Positions 17,661 through 26,957 of a stretch of DNA of 64,000 nt are shown piece by piece. The DNA comes from Shewanella metallivivens (GTDB lineage Bacteria > Pseudomonadota > Gammaproteobacteria > Enterobacterales > Shewanellaceae), in NCBI RefSeq assembly GCF_028750675.1, contig NZ_JAQQPZ010000004.1:62001-126000 (forward strand), written 5' to 3'. The notes beneath the pieces were generated by a model. It was not told the origin of the DNA. It saw only the letters and a list, made by a program, of their open reading frames with translations, and searched no databases. The position numbers and the translations under genes are program-made. Numbering within the stretch: the stretch's first letter is position 1; every line of letters starts with the position of its first letter.

Positions 17661-20225
17661 TTAGAACTTCATTGTGACTTTAGTATAAATGAAACGTCCT
17701 AGTGGGTTATGTACTCCCATTGCGTAACCATAAAGGTCAGCATCACCATCGCCAATAGCAAAAGATGGGTCTTCGTCAAACACATTGTTCACACCCACCG
17801 ATAACTTAATCATCTCGTTGAAACGGTATGAACCTGACATATCAACAAGCAACTGCGCATCAACGGTGCGCGTTTTGTTATAGTCTTCAAACTCACCGAT
17901 ATAACTTAAGTTAATGTTGGCAGCAAAATCATCCATCATCCAGTTAGTTGTTGCTAACCAACGGTGTTCTGGGTATTCATACTCGCCAGTGTAATCAATC
18001 GTTTCGCCATCAATTTCTTTTTCAAAACTGATTAAATAACTGTACTCAAGGCCAAACTTAACATCACCATAGCTGTTTAACCCTAGGCTGTAGTGTGCAG
18101 ACAAATCTACGCCTTGTACTTCTTGTGAGCCAATATTCACAAACGCTGAGTTAATGACGTCAATTGAACCAAAGGTTTCACCTGCTTGCGGCGCATTACG
18201 CACACATACTGTGCTGTTTTGATCGCCACAAAATTCATCGTAAAGATCTTGGTTCTGCAATGAATCAATTTTGTTGTCTTGCACAATATTGAATAAGTCA
18301 AAGCCGATATCGAACTCTTGGCTTGGTGCCCAAATCACCCCCACGTTCCAGGTTTCAGATTCTTCAGCTTCTAAATCTGGGTTACCAGCAAACACAAAGT
18401 TATAATCTAATAATTCACAATCGACGTTGTCAGCAGCACAGCGGTAGCTATCAACTAAAAAGTCACTCTTTTCTGAAGGCCCTAAACCAATTTGCGCAAG
18501 CGATGGTGCACGGAAACCTGTCGACCACGAACCACGTGCCGTTAACTCATCACTCACGCCCCATTGGAAAGCAATTTTAGGGTTAGTGGTTGAGCCAAAA
18601 TCACTGTAGCTGTCGTAACGGCCAGCAAGTTGTAGCTCAAAATTATCAGTAACAGGGATAGAAAACTCAACGTAAGCAGCATGTTGATCACGCGAACCAA
18701 ACGCCGATACCGCTTCGGTACCAAAAATTAAACCGCGTTGGAACTGCTCATCTGGTACATCACTGACACTTTCTTCACGGTACTCAGCCCCCGCAGCCAT
18801 CATGATGTCGCGATCGCCAATGGTAAAAGCATGGCCAGAAATACTCGCATCATAAGCGGTAATGCTCGACTTACCTTGTCTGACTAAACTGGTGGTAATA
18901 CGATCAATGACATCTTGTGAGTTAACAGCTGCGCCAAATGGGTTGTAATTACCGGCATCAATTTCAGCTTGTAAGTAGTCTGTTCTTACCCAACCTTGGG
19001 TACGGTCGCCCGTTTGAGTTGATTCGCTACGGCCACGTTGCGCCGACACTTCCCAGTCCCAATCGTTAATCACACCACGAAGCCCCGCCACAATACGCAT
19101 GGTATCAGACTCGATATCCCAACGACGTGCACCTGCATCAACGGTACGGTAACGGCCGATATCAATGTCTTGCCCAAATGGATTGTCAGGGTGCGTACCT
19201 GGAACGGTTAAGCCTGCATCCTCATCTAATGGTGTTGGCGCACCACCAGCTTCAGAGGTGTTGTGTTGAACTGACAACTCTAAAAATGCCGTTAAATCAT
19301 CAGTCAACATGTAATCAAATTGGCCAATAGCGCCCACGCGCTCAGAGGTCGGAATAGTCATGTTGTATGGACCATAATCAAACAAACAGCTACCGCTAGC
19401 GGTCGCGCTGTCAGCTGGGCAATCTGGGTCAATGGTTTTCACGCCATCAACATAAAAGTAGCCAGGATAACCACGAGATGAACGGTAATCTTCACCGCCG
19501 TACGGCGATTGATTTGCCGTACCAAAACGGCCCATATCTTCTGCCGATAAGGTGCCATTGGTAAAATAATCTAAAATGATAGACGCACTGCCTTTATCAG
19601 CTTTTACGCCCCATACCAAGCTGGCAGTGGTTTCATCATAGCCGGTGCCGCTGTCATCGCCATAACCTAAATTAATTTCAATGCCTTCGATGTCTTTTTT
19701 CAACACGATGTTAACCACACCCGCAATCGCGTCAGAACCGTAAATCGCTGACGCACCATCTTTTAAAATGTCGATACGTTCAATGGCAGAAACAGGAATG
19801 TTGTTAATATCAACAAATGAGTTTGAAATGCCTTCAGCAAATGCACTCGAGCCAACACGGCGACCATTGATCAATACCAATGTCGCATCTGGGCCTAAGC
19901 CACGTAAACTGATTGACGCACCGCCATTTGCGGTAGAATCTTGACTATTACCGCGGGTAGAAAACGCACCAGAGCCATTAGCAGGCATGCGCTCAAGTAA
20001 TTGCTGCAGGTTGTCAAAACCCATGTTAGCAATATCATCTTTATTGAGTGATTGAACCGGAGATGGGCCTTCAATATCAGTCCGTTTGATACGAGAGCCC
20101 GTTACTTCTATACGTTCAACTTTAGCTTCAGCAGTGTCTGCTGCATGTGACACAAAAGCGATAGGGGCAAAAGAGAGTGAAACAGCGATAGCGCATGCAT
20201 TGCGCAAAAGGTTAGGTTTTTTCAT
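17661..20225 (-). CDS. TonB-dependent outer-membrane receptor, substrate unknown
   Basis: This receptor of about 854 residues has a signal peptide (MKKPNLLRNACAIAVSLSF, cleavage near SHAAD). A TonB-box-like VERIEVTGSRI is followed by the plug domain (SPVQSLNKDDIANMGFDNLQQLLERMP, LVLINGRRVGS, SAIERIDILKDGASAIYGSDAIAGVVNIVLKKD) and a large beta-barrel ending YTKVTMKF with the C-terminal Phe needed for barrel assembly. Two Cys pairs in the barrel (CPADSATASGSC and the CAADNVDC region) suggest disulphide-stapled loops. Receptors of this type in Shewanella often carry peptides or oligosaccharides, but nothing here names the ligand. The ATG at 20225 has AAGG six bases upstream. Confidence 0.9.
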   Translation of the reverse strand: MKKPNLLRNACAIAVSLSFAPIAFVSHAADTAEAKVERIEVTGSRIKRTDIEGPSPVQSLNKDDIANMGFDNLQQLLERMPANGSGAFSTRGNSQDSTANGGASISLRGLGPDATLVLINGRRVGSSAFAEGISNSFVDINNIPVSAIERIDILKDGASAIYGSDAIAGVVNIVLKKDIEGIEINLGYGDDSGTGYDETTASLVWGVKADKGSASIILDYFTNGTLSAEDMGRFGTANQSPYGGEDYRSSRGYPGYFYVDGVKTIDPDCPADSATASGSCLFDYGPYNMTIPTSERVGAIGQFDYMLTDDLTAFLELSVQHNTSEAGGAPTPLDEDAGLTVPGTHPDNPFGQDIDIGRYRTVDAGARRWDIESDTMRIVAGLRGVINDWDWEVSAQRGRSESTQTGDRTQGWVRTDYLQAEIDAGNYNPFGAAVNSQDVIDRITTSLVRQGKSSITAYDASISGHAFTIGDRDIMMAAGAEYREESVSDVPDEQFQRGLIFGTEAVSAFGSRDQHAAYVEFSIPVTDNFELQLAGRYDSYSDFGSTTNPKIAFQWGVSDELTARGSWSTGFRAPSLAQIGLGPSEKSDFLVDSYRCAADNVDCELLDYNFVFAGNPDLEAEESETWNVGVIWAPSQEFDIGFDLFNIVQDNKIDSLQNQDLYDEFCGDQNSTVCVRNAPQAGETFGSIDVINSAFVNIGSQEVQGVDLSAHYSLGLNSYGDVKFGLEYSYLISFEKEIDGETIDYTGEYEYPEHRWLATTNWMMDDFAANINLSYIGEFEDYNKTRTVDAQLLVDMSGSYRFNEMIKLSVGVNNVFDEDPSFAIGDGDADLYGYAMGVHNPLGRFIYTKVTMKF

Positions 20226-20458
20226 GATCATCCTTAACGTTAATTTATTGTTTTATATCCATGATTACTGCAAACTGCGGTAACAATATTACCGCCTACT
20301 ACTTTCGCGAAAGCTAATCTACCAGCTTAAGTTAAGTCAAAATTTAACAATGTCAATACATTGTCAAGATAGTGCAGTAATGTAATTGCCATTATCGAGT
20401 TAAGCAAGAATAAAAAGTTAAAAAAAGTGAATTTATATTTAAAGCTTAAGGAGGCGTC

Positions 20459-20998
20459 ATGAGTGAAAAAACATTAGTTAGTGCCCACTTTCATCCAAAG
20501 CTAGGGCTTTACTGGTTAGTGTCTGGCGCAATATTAATTTCTGTTTCTGTTGTGGGTATTCCCTTGTTATTAATATGGTTTCCCATCGGTTTACTGGCGA
20601 CTAGTCGCTATATTGCCAACATGAGTGCAGAATTAACCGAAAAGAGACTGATCGTACGTAAAGGCCTCTTAACTCGAACAGAAAATACCGTTCCATTAGA
20701 TAAAATCACCGATATGGCGCTTATTCAAGGTCCACTTATGCGTTTGTTTGGTATTTATAAGCTCACCGTAGAAACCGCTGGACAATCGGGTACCGGCTCA
20801 TTGATCAACTTAGTTGGCGTGCTCGATGTGCAAGCATTCAGAGAACAGGTTTTACAACAAAAATCATTACTGACAGAACGCCAATCTACGGTTGTTGATA
20901 ACGTCGATATCGATCAATTATTGCTTGAGAACCTGCAACAAATGAATGCCACTTTGCAGCGTATTGAACAAGCGTTAACGTCACACTCTCCACAATAG
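20459..20998 (+). CDS. bacterial PH-domain membrane protein
   Basis: This 179-residue membrane protein begins with two closely spaced hydrophobic helices (YWLVSGAILISVSVVGIPLLLIWFPIGLLAT, about residues 17-48). A bacterial pleckstrin-homology domain follows, recognisable by AELTEKRLIVRKGLLTRTENTVPLDKITDMALIQGPLMRLFGIYKLTVETAG. The C-terminal 35 residues form a helix that may be a coiled coil (VDNVDIDQLLLENLQQMNATLQRIEQAL). The family (DUF304/YdbT type) has no defined function. The start has an ideal AAGGAGG. The gene runs directly into the Nramp-like gene 5-15 bases downstream, so the two are likely cotranscribed. Confidence 0.82.
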   Translation: MSEKTLVSAHFHPKLGLYWLVSGAILISVSVVGIPLLLIWFPIGLLATSRYIANMSAELTEKRLIVRKGLLTRTENTVPLDKITDMALIQGPLMRLFGIYKLTVETAGQSGTGSLINLVGVLDVQAFREQVLQQKSLLTERQSTVVDNVDIDQLLLENLQQMNATLQRIEQALTSHSPQ

Positions 20999-21012
20999 GT
21001 TTTTTGCTGTTT

Positions 21013-22275
21013 ATGATGTCGAATACAAATAGATCCAGCTCTTTTGCAGCTCAAATAAATACTTTATTAAAAGCCACAGGTCCGGGAGTGTTAATGGCTG
21101 CTGCAGCCATTGGTGCATCACACTTAGTGGCATCGACTCGTGCAGGGGCCGAGTTTGGTTGGCAATTAGCCTGGCTCATTTTGTTAGTTAATATTGTAAA
21201 ATATCCGTTTTTTGCCGCTGGCGCGCGCTACACAGCTGCCACCGATGAAAGCCTACTACAAGGCTATCAAAAGCAAGGTCGCGGTTATTTAATGCTCTTT
21301 ACTGGACTGAATGTCATTGCTGCCATCGCCAGCACAGCTGGGGTATGTATGTTAACGGCCGCCATGTTGACTCAGTTTGTCCCGTTATCTATTGATGTAT
21401 TGGCCTTAATTGTCTTATTGAGTTCATTAGCCTTATTAATTTTTGGCCATTACAAATTACTCGATAAACTCACAAAAGTGATTATGCTTGCCCTCACCTT
21501 GACCACATTAACGGCAGTCGCATTGGCGTTTAATCACCAAACAGGGTTTGCCACACCACACACAAGCGAATCTCCTTGGCAATGGGCGTATGTGGGCTTC
21601 TTAGTCGCAATGATGGGCTGGATGCCAGCGCCGATTGAAGTCAGTGCCTGGAACTCATTATGGCTCGTTGAAAAACGTAAAAGCCAAACCGTCACTGCAA
21701 AACAGGCTATTTTCGACTTCAATTTAGGCTATGTCACCACTGCGATTTTGGCGATTGTATTTTTAGCGCTTGGCGCATTAGTGATGCACGGCAGTGGCGA
21801 GCGTTTCTCAGACTCTGGGGCGGTATTTGCCTCACAACTTATTACTCTCTACAGCCAAGTGATGGGCAATGAAACCCGCTACTTAATTGGGATTGTGGCT
21901 TTTTTATGTATTTTTAGTACCACAGTTACCGTGATTGACGGCTACAGCCGCACTTTAGACATGGGCTGGAGGCTACTGTCTCACAGCAACTCACCACGCA
22001 GTTATTTAACCCCGGTCATGTTAGCGGTAAGTGCCTTGGGTTTATTGCTCATTTTATTTTTTAAAGGCGCTTTATTGCCACTGCTTGAGTTTGTGATGAT
22101 CCTTGCCTTTATGACCACGGTGATTTTTGCCTGGTTAAACTTCCGCTTAATGACCAGTCAAAAATTACCCAAACAACATCGTTATGGCCCTGCAATGGTC
22201 GCGCTGTCTTGGTTGGGTTTAGTGTATTTAATTGGCTTTGCACTGTTGTTTATTTATTGGTATTTAACCAAATGA
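21013..22275 (+). CDS. Nramp-superfamily membrane transporter with atypical metal-site motifs
   Basis: This polytopic protein of about 420 residues has roughly eleven membrane helices. The first helix region reads LLKATGPGVLMAAAAIGASHLVASTRAGAEFGWQLAWLIL, the Nramp fold signature, but the canonical Asp-Pro-Gly-Asn manganese-binding motif is TGPG. In the sixth helix the expected Met-Pro-His becomes GWMPAPIEV. Classical Mn/Fe transport is therefore doubtful and another substrate is possible. It lies between a PH-domain protein and a periplasmic serine hydrolase and its stop overlaps the next start (ATGA). ATG codons exist at 21013 and 21016; upstream ribosome binding is weak, so the start is uncertain by a few residues. 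Confidence 0.75.
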   Translation: MMSNTNRSSSFAAQINTLLKATGPGVLMAAAAIGASHLVASTRAGAEFGWQLAWLILLVNIVKYPFFAAGARYTAATDESLLQGYQKQGRGYLMLFTGLNVIAAIASTAGVCMLTAAMLTQFVPLSIDVLALIVLLSSLALLIFGHYKLLDKLTKVIMLALTLTTLTAVALAFNHQTGFATPHTSESPWQWAYVGFLVAMMGWMPAPIEVSAWNSLWLVEKRKSQTVTAKQAIFDFNLGYVTTAILAIVFLALGALVMHGSGERFSDSGAVFASQLITLYSQVMGNETRYLIGIVAFLCIFSTTVTVIDGYSRTLDMGWRLLSHSNSPRSYLTPVMLAVSALGLLLILFFKGALLPLLEFVMILAFMTTVIFAWLNFRLMTSQKLPKQHRYGPAMVALSWLGLVYLIGFALLFIYWYLTK

Positions 22276-23327
22276 GTTATATAAAAATGATAAGTAAAAT
22301 AACAATGCGAGTTTACGCATTACTATTACTAAGCTGCTGCCTAGTGTCATTTTCTGCGTTGGCATTAAATATCACCAACACCGATGTACAAACGATCATC
22401 GACCAGAGTTCAAGACCGTTTACAGGACAAATTTTAATCAATGATAACCAACAAACTTATGTCGACCTAACCCGAGGAGAAGGCATTAATGCCGACAGTC
22501 GTTTTTTAATTGGTTCTATTTCTAAAACCATCACCGCCACTCTGGTATTACGCGCTGTTGATCAGCAAAAAATATCCTTAAACGATGACATAACTGATTA
22601 TCTGAATATAGTGACCGAACACCCAATCACTATCGCGCAGTTACTCAATCATACCTCGGGTATATTGCCGCCTAAATCACCGAGCCTTAACGCACAATCG
22701 CAGTTTATGCCTAGTAGTCAATTTAGCTACTCAAACTATGGCTACAAACTGCTTGGCGATATTATTAGCCAGCGTTACCAACTGCCCTACGCAGATCTGG
22801 TCAATCAATTTGCAGCGCAATATCAACTAGACATCAGTGCTGATGTGGGTGAAATAACCGACTTATACACACAACAACCACGATTAGTGCACGGATTTAT
22901 GGAGCAACAACAGCAACAAGTGCTGTTAGATGAGTTCACCATAGATAATGGTTTTATTGCTTTTGGTGCAATGCAAGCCAGTAGCCAAGGCATTGCTGCA
23001 TTTATTGCAGGCCTTAAACAACAGCAGTTTTTATCTGCCACGAGTTTAAAAGCAATGACCTCACCTAGCGCCAAAAGACTGCATCGTTGGGGTGAGCTCG
23101 ATTATGGTTATGGCTTGCAAATTAATCATCGGGATGGGCTAATCGAATACAGTCACAGCGGTTACCTACCCGGCTACATCAGCCTTATGCTGTATTATCC
23201 GCAAGCGCAATTAAGCGTAGTCATTTTAGAAAATACCTCATGGGATTTAGACAATATAGAGCGTGTTTTTGGTTTGCATGACAAAATTCGCCAGACCATA
23301 AGAAATCAATTAAAAACTGACGAATAA
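22272..23327 (+). CDS. secreted serine hydrolase, class C beta-lactamase-like family
   Basis: The protein has about 351 residues and starts within the stop codon of the transporter (ATGA), indicating translational coupling; an ATG at 22287 is an alternative. A signal peptide (cleavage near SALAL) is followed by the serine hydrolase motifs of the beta-lactamase/PBP4* fold: GSISKTITA (Ser-x-x-Lys), SYSNYGYKLLG (Tyr-x-Asn) and HSGYLPG (third motif). Such proteins are periplasmic peptidases or esterases acting on D-amino-acid or small ester substrates and are not necessarily antibiotic-resistance enzymes. Its link to the Nramp-like transporter suggests a shared substrate pathway, which is inference. 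Confidence 0.82.
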   Translation: MSYIKMISKITMRVYALLLLSCCLVSFSALALNITNTDVQTIIDQSSRPFTGQILINDNQQTYVDLTRGEGINADSRFLIGSISKTITATLVLRAVDQQKISLNDDITDYLNIVTEHPITIAQLLNHTSGILPPKSPSLNAQSQFMPSSQFSYSNYGYKLLGDIISQRYQLPYADLVNQFAAQYQLDISADVGEITDLYTQQPRLVHGFMEQQQQQVLLDEFTIDNGFIAFGAMQASSQGIAAFIAGLKQQQFLSATSLKAMTSPSAKRLHRWGELDYGYGLQINHRDGLIEYSHSGYLPGYISLMLYYPQAQLSVVILENTSWDLDNIERVFGLHDKIRQTIRNQLKTDE

Positions 23328-23328
23328 T

Positions 23329-23357
23329 CTGACGCTACGCTGATAACTCGCTATAAT
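23329..23357 (+). promoter_or_regulatory. candidate sigma-70 promoter of yehS
   Basis: CTGACG at 23329-23334 and TATAAT at 23352-23357 are 17 bases apart and lie 55 bases ahead of the yehS start codon. The -35 matches consensus at four of six positions. Confidence 0.55.
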
Positions 23358-23411
23358 AGCGCTTCGTCACTTGACCTAAACTATTTATGCGCAGCCGCGC
23401 CAGAGAACCTT

Positions 23412-23876
23412 ATGATTAACAATGATATTCTTCGCCGTATTCGTTTTGTGTTTGATTTTTCAAATGCCAAAATGATTAACATTTTCAGCCAAGCTAATAC
23501 CGACATCACCTCAGATCAAATTATTGCACTGCTGAAAAAAGAGGACGAGGAAGGCTATCAAGCGTGTAATGACAAATTAATGTGTCAATTTTTAGATGGA
23601 TTGATTATCAACAATCGCGGTCTAAAACCAGGTACCGAAGTACCCGCGCCATTAAAGCAATTAACCAATAACCTGATCTTCAAAAAATTACGCGTTGCCC
23701 TAGAAATGCGCGAAGAAGATATTATTGCCACCTTAGCCTTAGCAGATTTTGCCATGTCTAAGTCAGAGCTTGGCGCATTGTTCCGTAACCCTGACCACAA
23801 AAACTATAAAACCTGTGGCGACCAAGTGTTACGTAACTTTGTAAAAGGCTTATCGATTAAACATCGCGGCAAGTAG
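23412..23876 (+). CDS. yehS: DUF1456 family protein, YehS-like
   Basis: This cytoplasmic protein of 154 residues is made of two copies of the DUF1456 repeat. Each starts with a pattern like ILRRIRFVFDFSNAKMINIF or IFKKLRVALEMREEDIIATL and ends in a short CxxxVLRNFVKGLS / CNDKLMCQFLDGLI helix before NNRG or KHRG. This internal duplication and length match E. coli YehS, whose function has not been established. It stands alone between its own promoter and an intrinsic terminator. Confidence 0.85.
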   Translation: MINNDILRRIRFVFDFSNAKMINIFSQANTDITSDQIIALLKKEDEEGYQACNDKLMCQFLDGLIINNRGLKPGTEVPAPLKQLTNNLIFKKLRVALEMREEDIIATLALADFAMSKSELGALFRNPDHKNYKTCGDQVLRNFVKGLSIKHRGK

Positions 23877-23907
23877 TCTCACGACAAATATTGAGATAAC
23901 GCTCTAT

Positions 23908-23935
23908 AAATGCACAGCTTAGGCTGTGCATTTTT
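23908..23935 (+). terminator. intrinsic terminator of yehS
   Basis: TGCACAGC and GCTGTGCA pair across TTAG and are followed by TTTTT. Confidence 0.85.
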
Positions 23936-24024
23936 GTTTGTGCGACAGAATTAAAACAAGCCTCACTGAAAGAATGCTTATTGATGAGAACAATAATTCT
24001 ATACCATTGCGCGTTAATAAGTGA

Positions 24025-24130
24025 TGGCTCAGCGAGAGTTTAACAGGGCTTAAACAAGGCGCATGACTGAATGAATAGTTATTCTCTTTTGAAGTCATAC
24101 AACGCAGTGTAAGCCCTTTTAAAACTCGCC
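24025..24130. repeat. about 100-base imperfect inverted repeat, MITE-like non-coding element
   Basis: The left arm (about 24032-24052, GCGAGAGTTTAACAGGGC onward) is matched by the reverse complement of the right arm (about 24110-24129, ending AAAACTCGC), with AGGGCTTA/TAAGCCCT pairing exactly at 24045-24052 and 24110-24117. Inner ATGACT and AGTCAT can pair as well. It sits in a 489-base gap (23877-24365) with no gene. It looks like a mobile, non-autonomous element or a large structured repeat; no second copy was seen in the window. Confidence 0.5.
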
Positions 24131-24365
24131 TAAAAGGAATATCCCAGCAGCTTTTGCTCTACATTCTCGCTATTTGAGGCAGCACCATGACAATACAGCT
24201 TAATCGAAAACAGCTGGACGCATTCTGAGTGGTCACTTATTGATGCGGATTGGTATCATCATAAAAAACGTGATTTTAATCACTTAACAGACCACAAAAA
24301 ACATCAGACGTGATAATCTATCCTGATAAATATTCTAATCACAAACACACACATTAAGGTTCCCC

Positions 24366-26054
24366 ATGGACGATAATAAACGCCCCCTATATCTTCCTTT
24401 CGCTGGTCCTGCGATTCTTGAATCTCCTCTGCTTAATAAAGGCACTGCATTTAGCGAAGAGGAACGTATTTACTTTAATCTCGAAGGATTATTGCCTTGG
24501 GTGATTGAAACCATTGACGAGCAAGCATCACGTGCTTACGACCAGTTCAAAAGTTTCAATAACGACCTTGATAAGCATATTTATTTACGCAACATCCAAG
24601 ATACAAACGAAACCCTTTTTTACCGTTTACTGCGTAATCACATCAGCGAAATGATGCCGATTATTTATACCCCGACCGTAGGGTTAGCCTGTGAGCGTTT
24701 CTCTAAAAATTATCGCCGTAACCGTGGTTTATTTATTTCATATACCAATAAAGACCGCATTGACGACATTTTAAATAACTCTACTCGTCATAAAGTTAAG
24801 GTGATTGTAGTCACAGACGGCGAGCGTATTTTAGGCCTTGGCGACCAAGGCATTGGCGGCATGGGGATCCCCATTGGTAAATTGTCTTTATACACCAGTT
24901 GCGGCGGGATCAGTCCGGCATATTGCCTAGCCGTTACCCTAGACGTGGGCACAGATAACCCACATTTATTAGAAGACCCTATGTACATGGGTTGGCGTCA
25001 TCAGCGTGTTGGTGGTGATGAGTATGCCGAGTTTATTGAAGAATTTATGCAAGCAGTAAGTCGTCGCTGGCCAGATGCGTTAATCCAGTTTGAAGATTTT
25101 GCGCAAAAAAATGCCATGCCACTGCTTGAGCGTTACAAAGACAAATACTGTAGCTTTAACGACGACATTCAAGGTACTGCTGCGGTGACCGTTGGGTCAT
25201 TACTTGCCGCTTGTAAAGCGGCTAAGAGTAAATTGAGCCAACAACGTGTCACCTTTTTAGGCGCCGGTAGTGCAGGTTGTGGTATTGCTGAAGCCATCGT
25301 GGCACAAATGGTTGCCGAAGGCATTAGCGACGAGCAGGCACGTTCACAAGTCTTTATGGTTGACCGTTGGGGCTTACTACTGGACAACATGCCTAACCTG
25401 TTGCCTTTCCAACAAAAATTAGCGCAAAAGTGCTCAGAAGTTAACGCATGGGACAACTACAGCGACCATATATCACTGCTAGATGTAGTGAACAATGCAA
25501 AACCAACAGTGTTAATTGGCGTGTCTGGCGCACCGGGACTGTTTAGCGAAGAAATCATTCGTGCCATGCACAGTCACTGCGAACGCCCAATTGTGTTCCC
25601 GTTGTCAAACCCAACCAGCCGTGTTGAAGCCACGCCAAAAGATATTTTACACTGGACATCTGGCCAAGCATTAGTGGCAACAGGTAGCCCGTTTGAACCT
25701 GTCGTCATTAATGGCGAAACATTCGAAATCGCCCAATGCAATAATAGCTTTATCTTCCCGGGGATTGGTTTAGGCGTATTATCTTGCGGCGCGAAACGCG
25801 TATCAGATGAAATGCTCATGGCGTCAAGCCAAGCGTTATCAGAATGCTCACCATTAGGTAAAAATGGCACGGGCTCGTTATTACCCAAACTGGAAGAAAT
25901 TCAAGAAGTCAGTAAATACATTGCATTTGCTGTTGCCAGAACGGCTATCGATCAAGGCTTAGCATTACCTTGTACAGACGAGCTGCTTAAACAGTCAATT
26001 GACGCAAACTTCTGGGAGCCAGAATACCGTCGTTATAGACGCACCGCATTTTAA
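24366..26054 (+). CDS. maeA: NAD-dependent malic enzyme
   Basis: This cytoplasmic enzyme decarboxylates L-malate to pyruvate and CO2 with reduction of NAD. It has 562 residues, the normal length. The N-terminal malic domain contains [13 protein letters not shown] and [29 protein letters not shown]. Metal-binding and catalytic residues lie in [34 protein letters not shown]. The NAD-binding Rossmann motif is [15 protein letters not shown]. Later blocks [17 protein letters not shown] and [12 protein letters not shown] complete the family signature. The start codon follows AAGG. It is monocistronic with a strong terminator and is convergent with a DUF3069 gene. Confidence 0.95.
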   Translation: MDDNKRPLYLPFAGPAILESPLLNKGTAFSEEERIYFNLEGLLPWVIETIDEQASRAYDQFKSFNNDLDKHIYLRNIQDTNETLFYRLLRNHISEMMPIIYTPTVGLACERFSKNYRRNRGLFISYTNKDRIDDILNNSTRHKVKVIVVTDGERILGLGDQGIGGMGIPIGKLSLYTSCGGISPAYCLAVTLDVGTDNPHLLEDPMYMGWRHQRVGGDEYAEFIEEFMQAVSRRWPDALIQFEDFAQKNAMPLLERYKDKYCSFNDDIQGTAAVTVGSLLAACKAAKSKLSQQRVTFLGAGSAGCGIAEAIVAQMVAEGISDEQARSQVFMVDRWGLLLDNMPNLLPFQQKLAQKCSEVNAWDNYSDHISLLDVVNNAKPTVLIGVSGAPGLFSEEIIRAMHSHCERPIVFPLSNPTSRVEATPKDILHWTSGQALVATGSPFEPVVINGETFEIAQCNNSFIFPGIGLGVLSCGAKRVSDEMLMASSQALSECSPLGKNGTGSLLPKLEEIQEVSKYIAFAVARTAIDQGLALPCTDELLKQSIDANFWEPEYRRYRRTAF

Positions 26055-26075
26055 TTATATTAAGCACCTTGAAAC

Positions 26076-26106
26076 AAAAAAATCCCAGCTTGGCTGGGAT
26101 TTTTTA
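26076..26106 (+). terminator. intrinsic terminator of maeA
   Basis: AATCCCAGC and GCTGGGATT pair across a short loop; an A-run precedes and a T-run follows, so it may also stop the convergent DUF3069 transcript. Confidence 0.85.
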
Positions 26107-26123
26107 TGTTAAGTAAACACAAA

Positions 26124-26558
26124 TTAAGCAGACATGACTTGCTTAAAACTGTTTAACATTGAGCGATCGTTGCGGGCTTTTTTCAATTTACGCAAACATT
26201 CTTTTAATGACTGCTCAGCTAAACGACCAAACACCCCGTCGTATTCATTGTTATTCATTTCTTCTTCAGAATCGGCACTGTCGGCAATTTCTTGTGCCAC
26301 ACGGCTTAATTGCATCCAGGCATTGGCAATATAAAAGCCATGAAACTCTGCTTTAGTCATTAACTTTTGAGCACTGCCAGGCAATGCATCCCAAGCCTGA
26401 GTAAACGCATTGGCATTGTCTGCAAGTAGTTCTTTAAACAAGCCTTCATATGCCTCTAACAGCGTCTCTGGTAGTTGGTCCATCGGTAGCACTTTATTGG
26501 CGACATTAAACGAAACTTGCTTGGCGACATCTTGATACTGCTGATCAACATTACTCAT
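26124..26558 (-). CDS. DUF3069 family protein
   Basis: This acidic, all-helical cytoplasmic protein of 144 residues has no signal peptide or membrane segment. Segments such as LPETLLEAYEGLFKELLADN, KLMTKAEFHGFYIANAWMQLSRVAQEIADSADSEEEMN and FGRLAEQSLKECLRKLKKARNDRSMLNSF match the uncharacterised DUF3069 family of Shewanella and Vibrio. It has no known function. It is convergent with maeA, apparently sharing its terminator, and has a non-coding region of about 400 bases upstream. Confidence 0.7.
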   Translation of the reverse strand: MSNVDQQYQDVAKQVSFNVANKVLPMDQLPETLLEAYEGLFKELLADNANAFTQAWDALPGSAQKLMTKAEFHGFYIANAWMQLSRVAQEIADSADSEEEMNNNEYDGVFGRLAEQSLKECLRKLKKARNDRSMLNSFKQVMSA

Positions 26559-26957
26559 GGCTTTCTCTCTAACATGTTAATAGGCCCTAAGTTCGTCACT
26601 TAGGCTTGATAACAAAGCCTACTCATCTGTTCAGCTATGCTCATCAAGGCGTCTTTATACCCGGGTGTAAAAGCGAATGCAAATTTGACTTAAAACCTTA
26701 ACAAGCCGTCTACCTTGATTATGTTAACCATGTTAGTTAACACCCGCTATACTGTGTAGCTCAAGCTGAATCAGTTTTTTAACAATGTAAACGGTAAAAT
26801 GAGAGATACCAAACGGTTAAAATAATAAATCGAGTGATATTATTTCAATGCTCAACGTTATCCTAACGGGTTATGCAACAAGACTTTTACAATTAAACAC
26901 GCTACCCTACAAACTGATAGCTCGTTCAATAATAACCACAAATGAGACTTCGCAGCT
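26559..26957. other. divergent intergenic region, DUF3069 gene to diguanylate cyclase
   Basis: This AT-rich region has no credible gene. GTTAAC occurs twice near 26723-26740 and a possible -10 box TATACT lies at 26748-26753, but no well-spaced -35 was found. It should hold promoters for both divergent genes. Confidence 0.4.
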
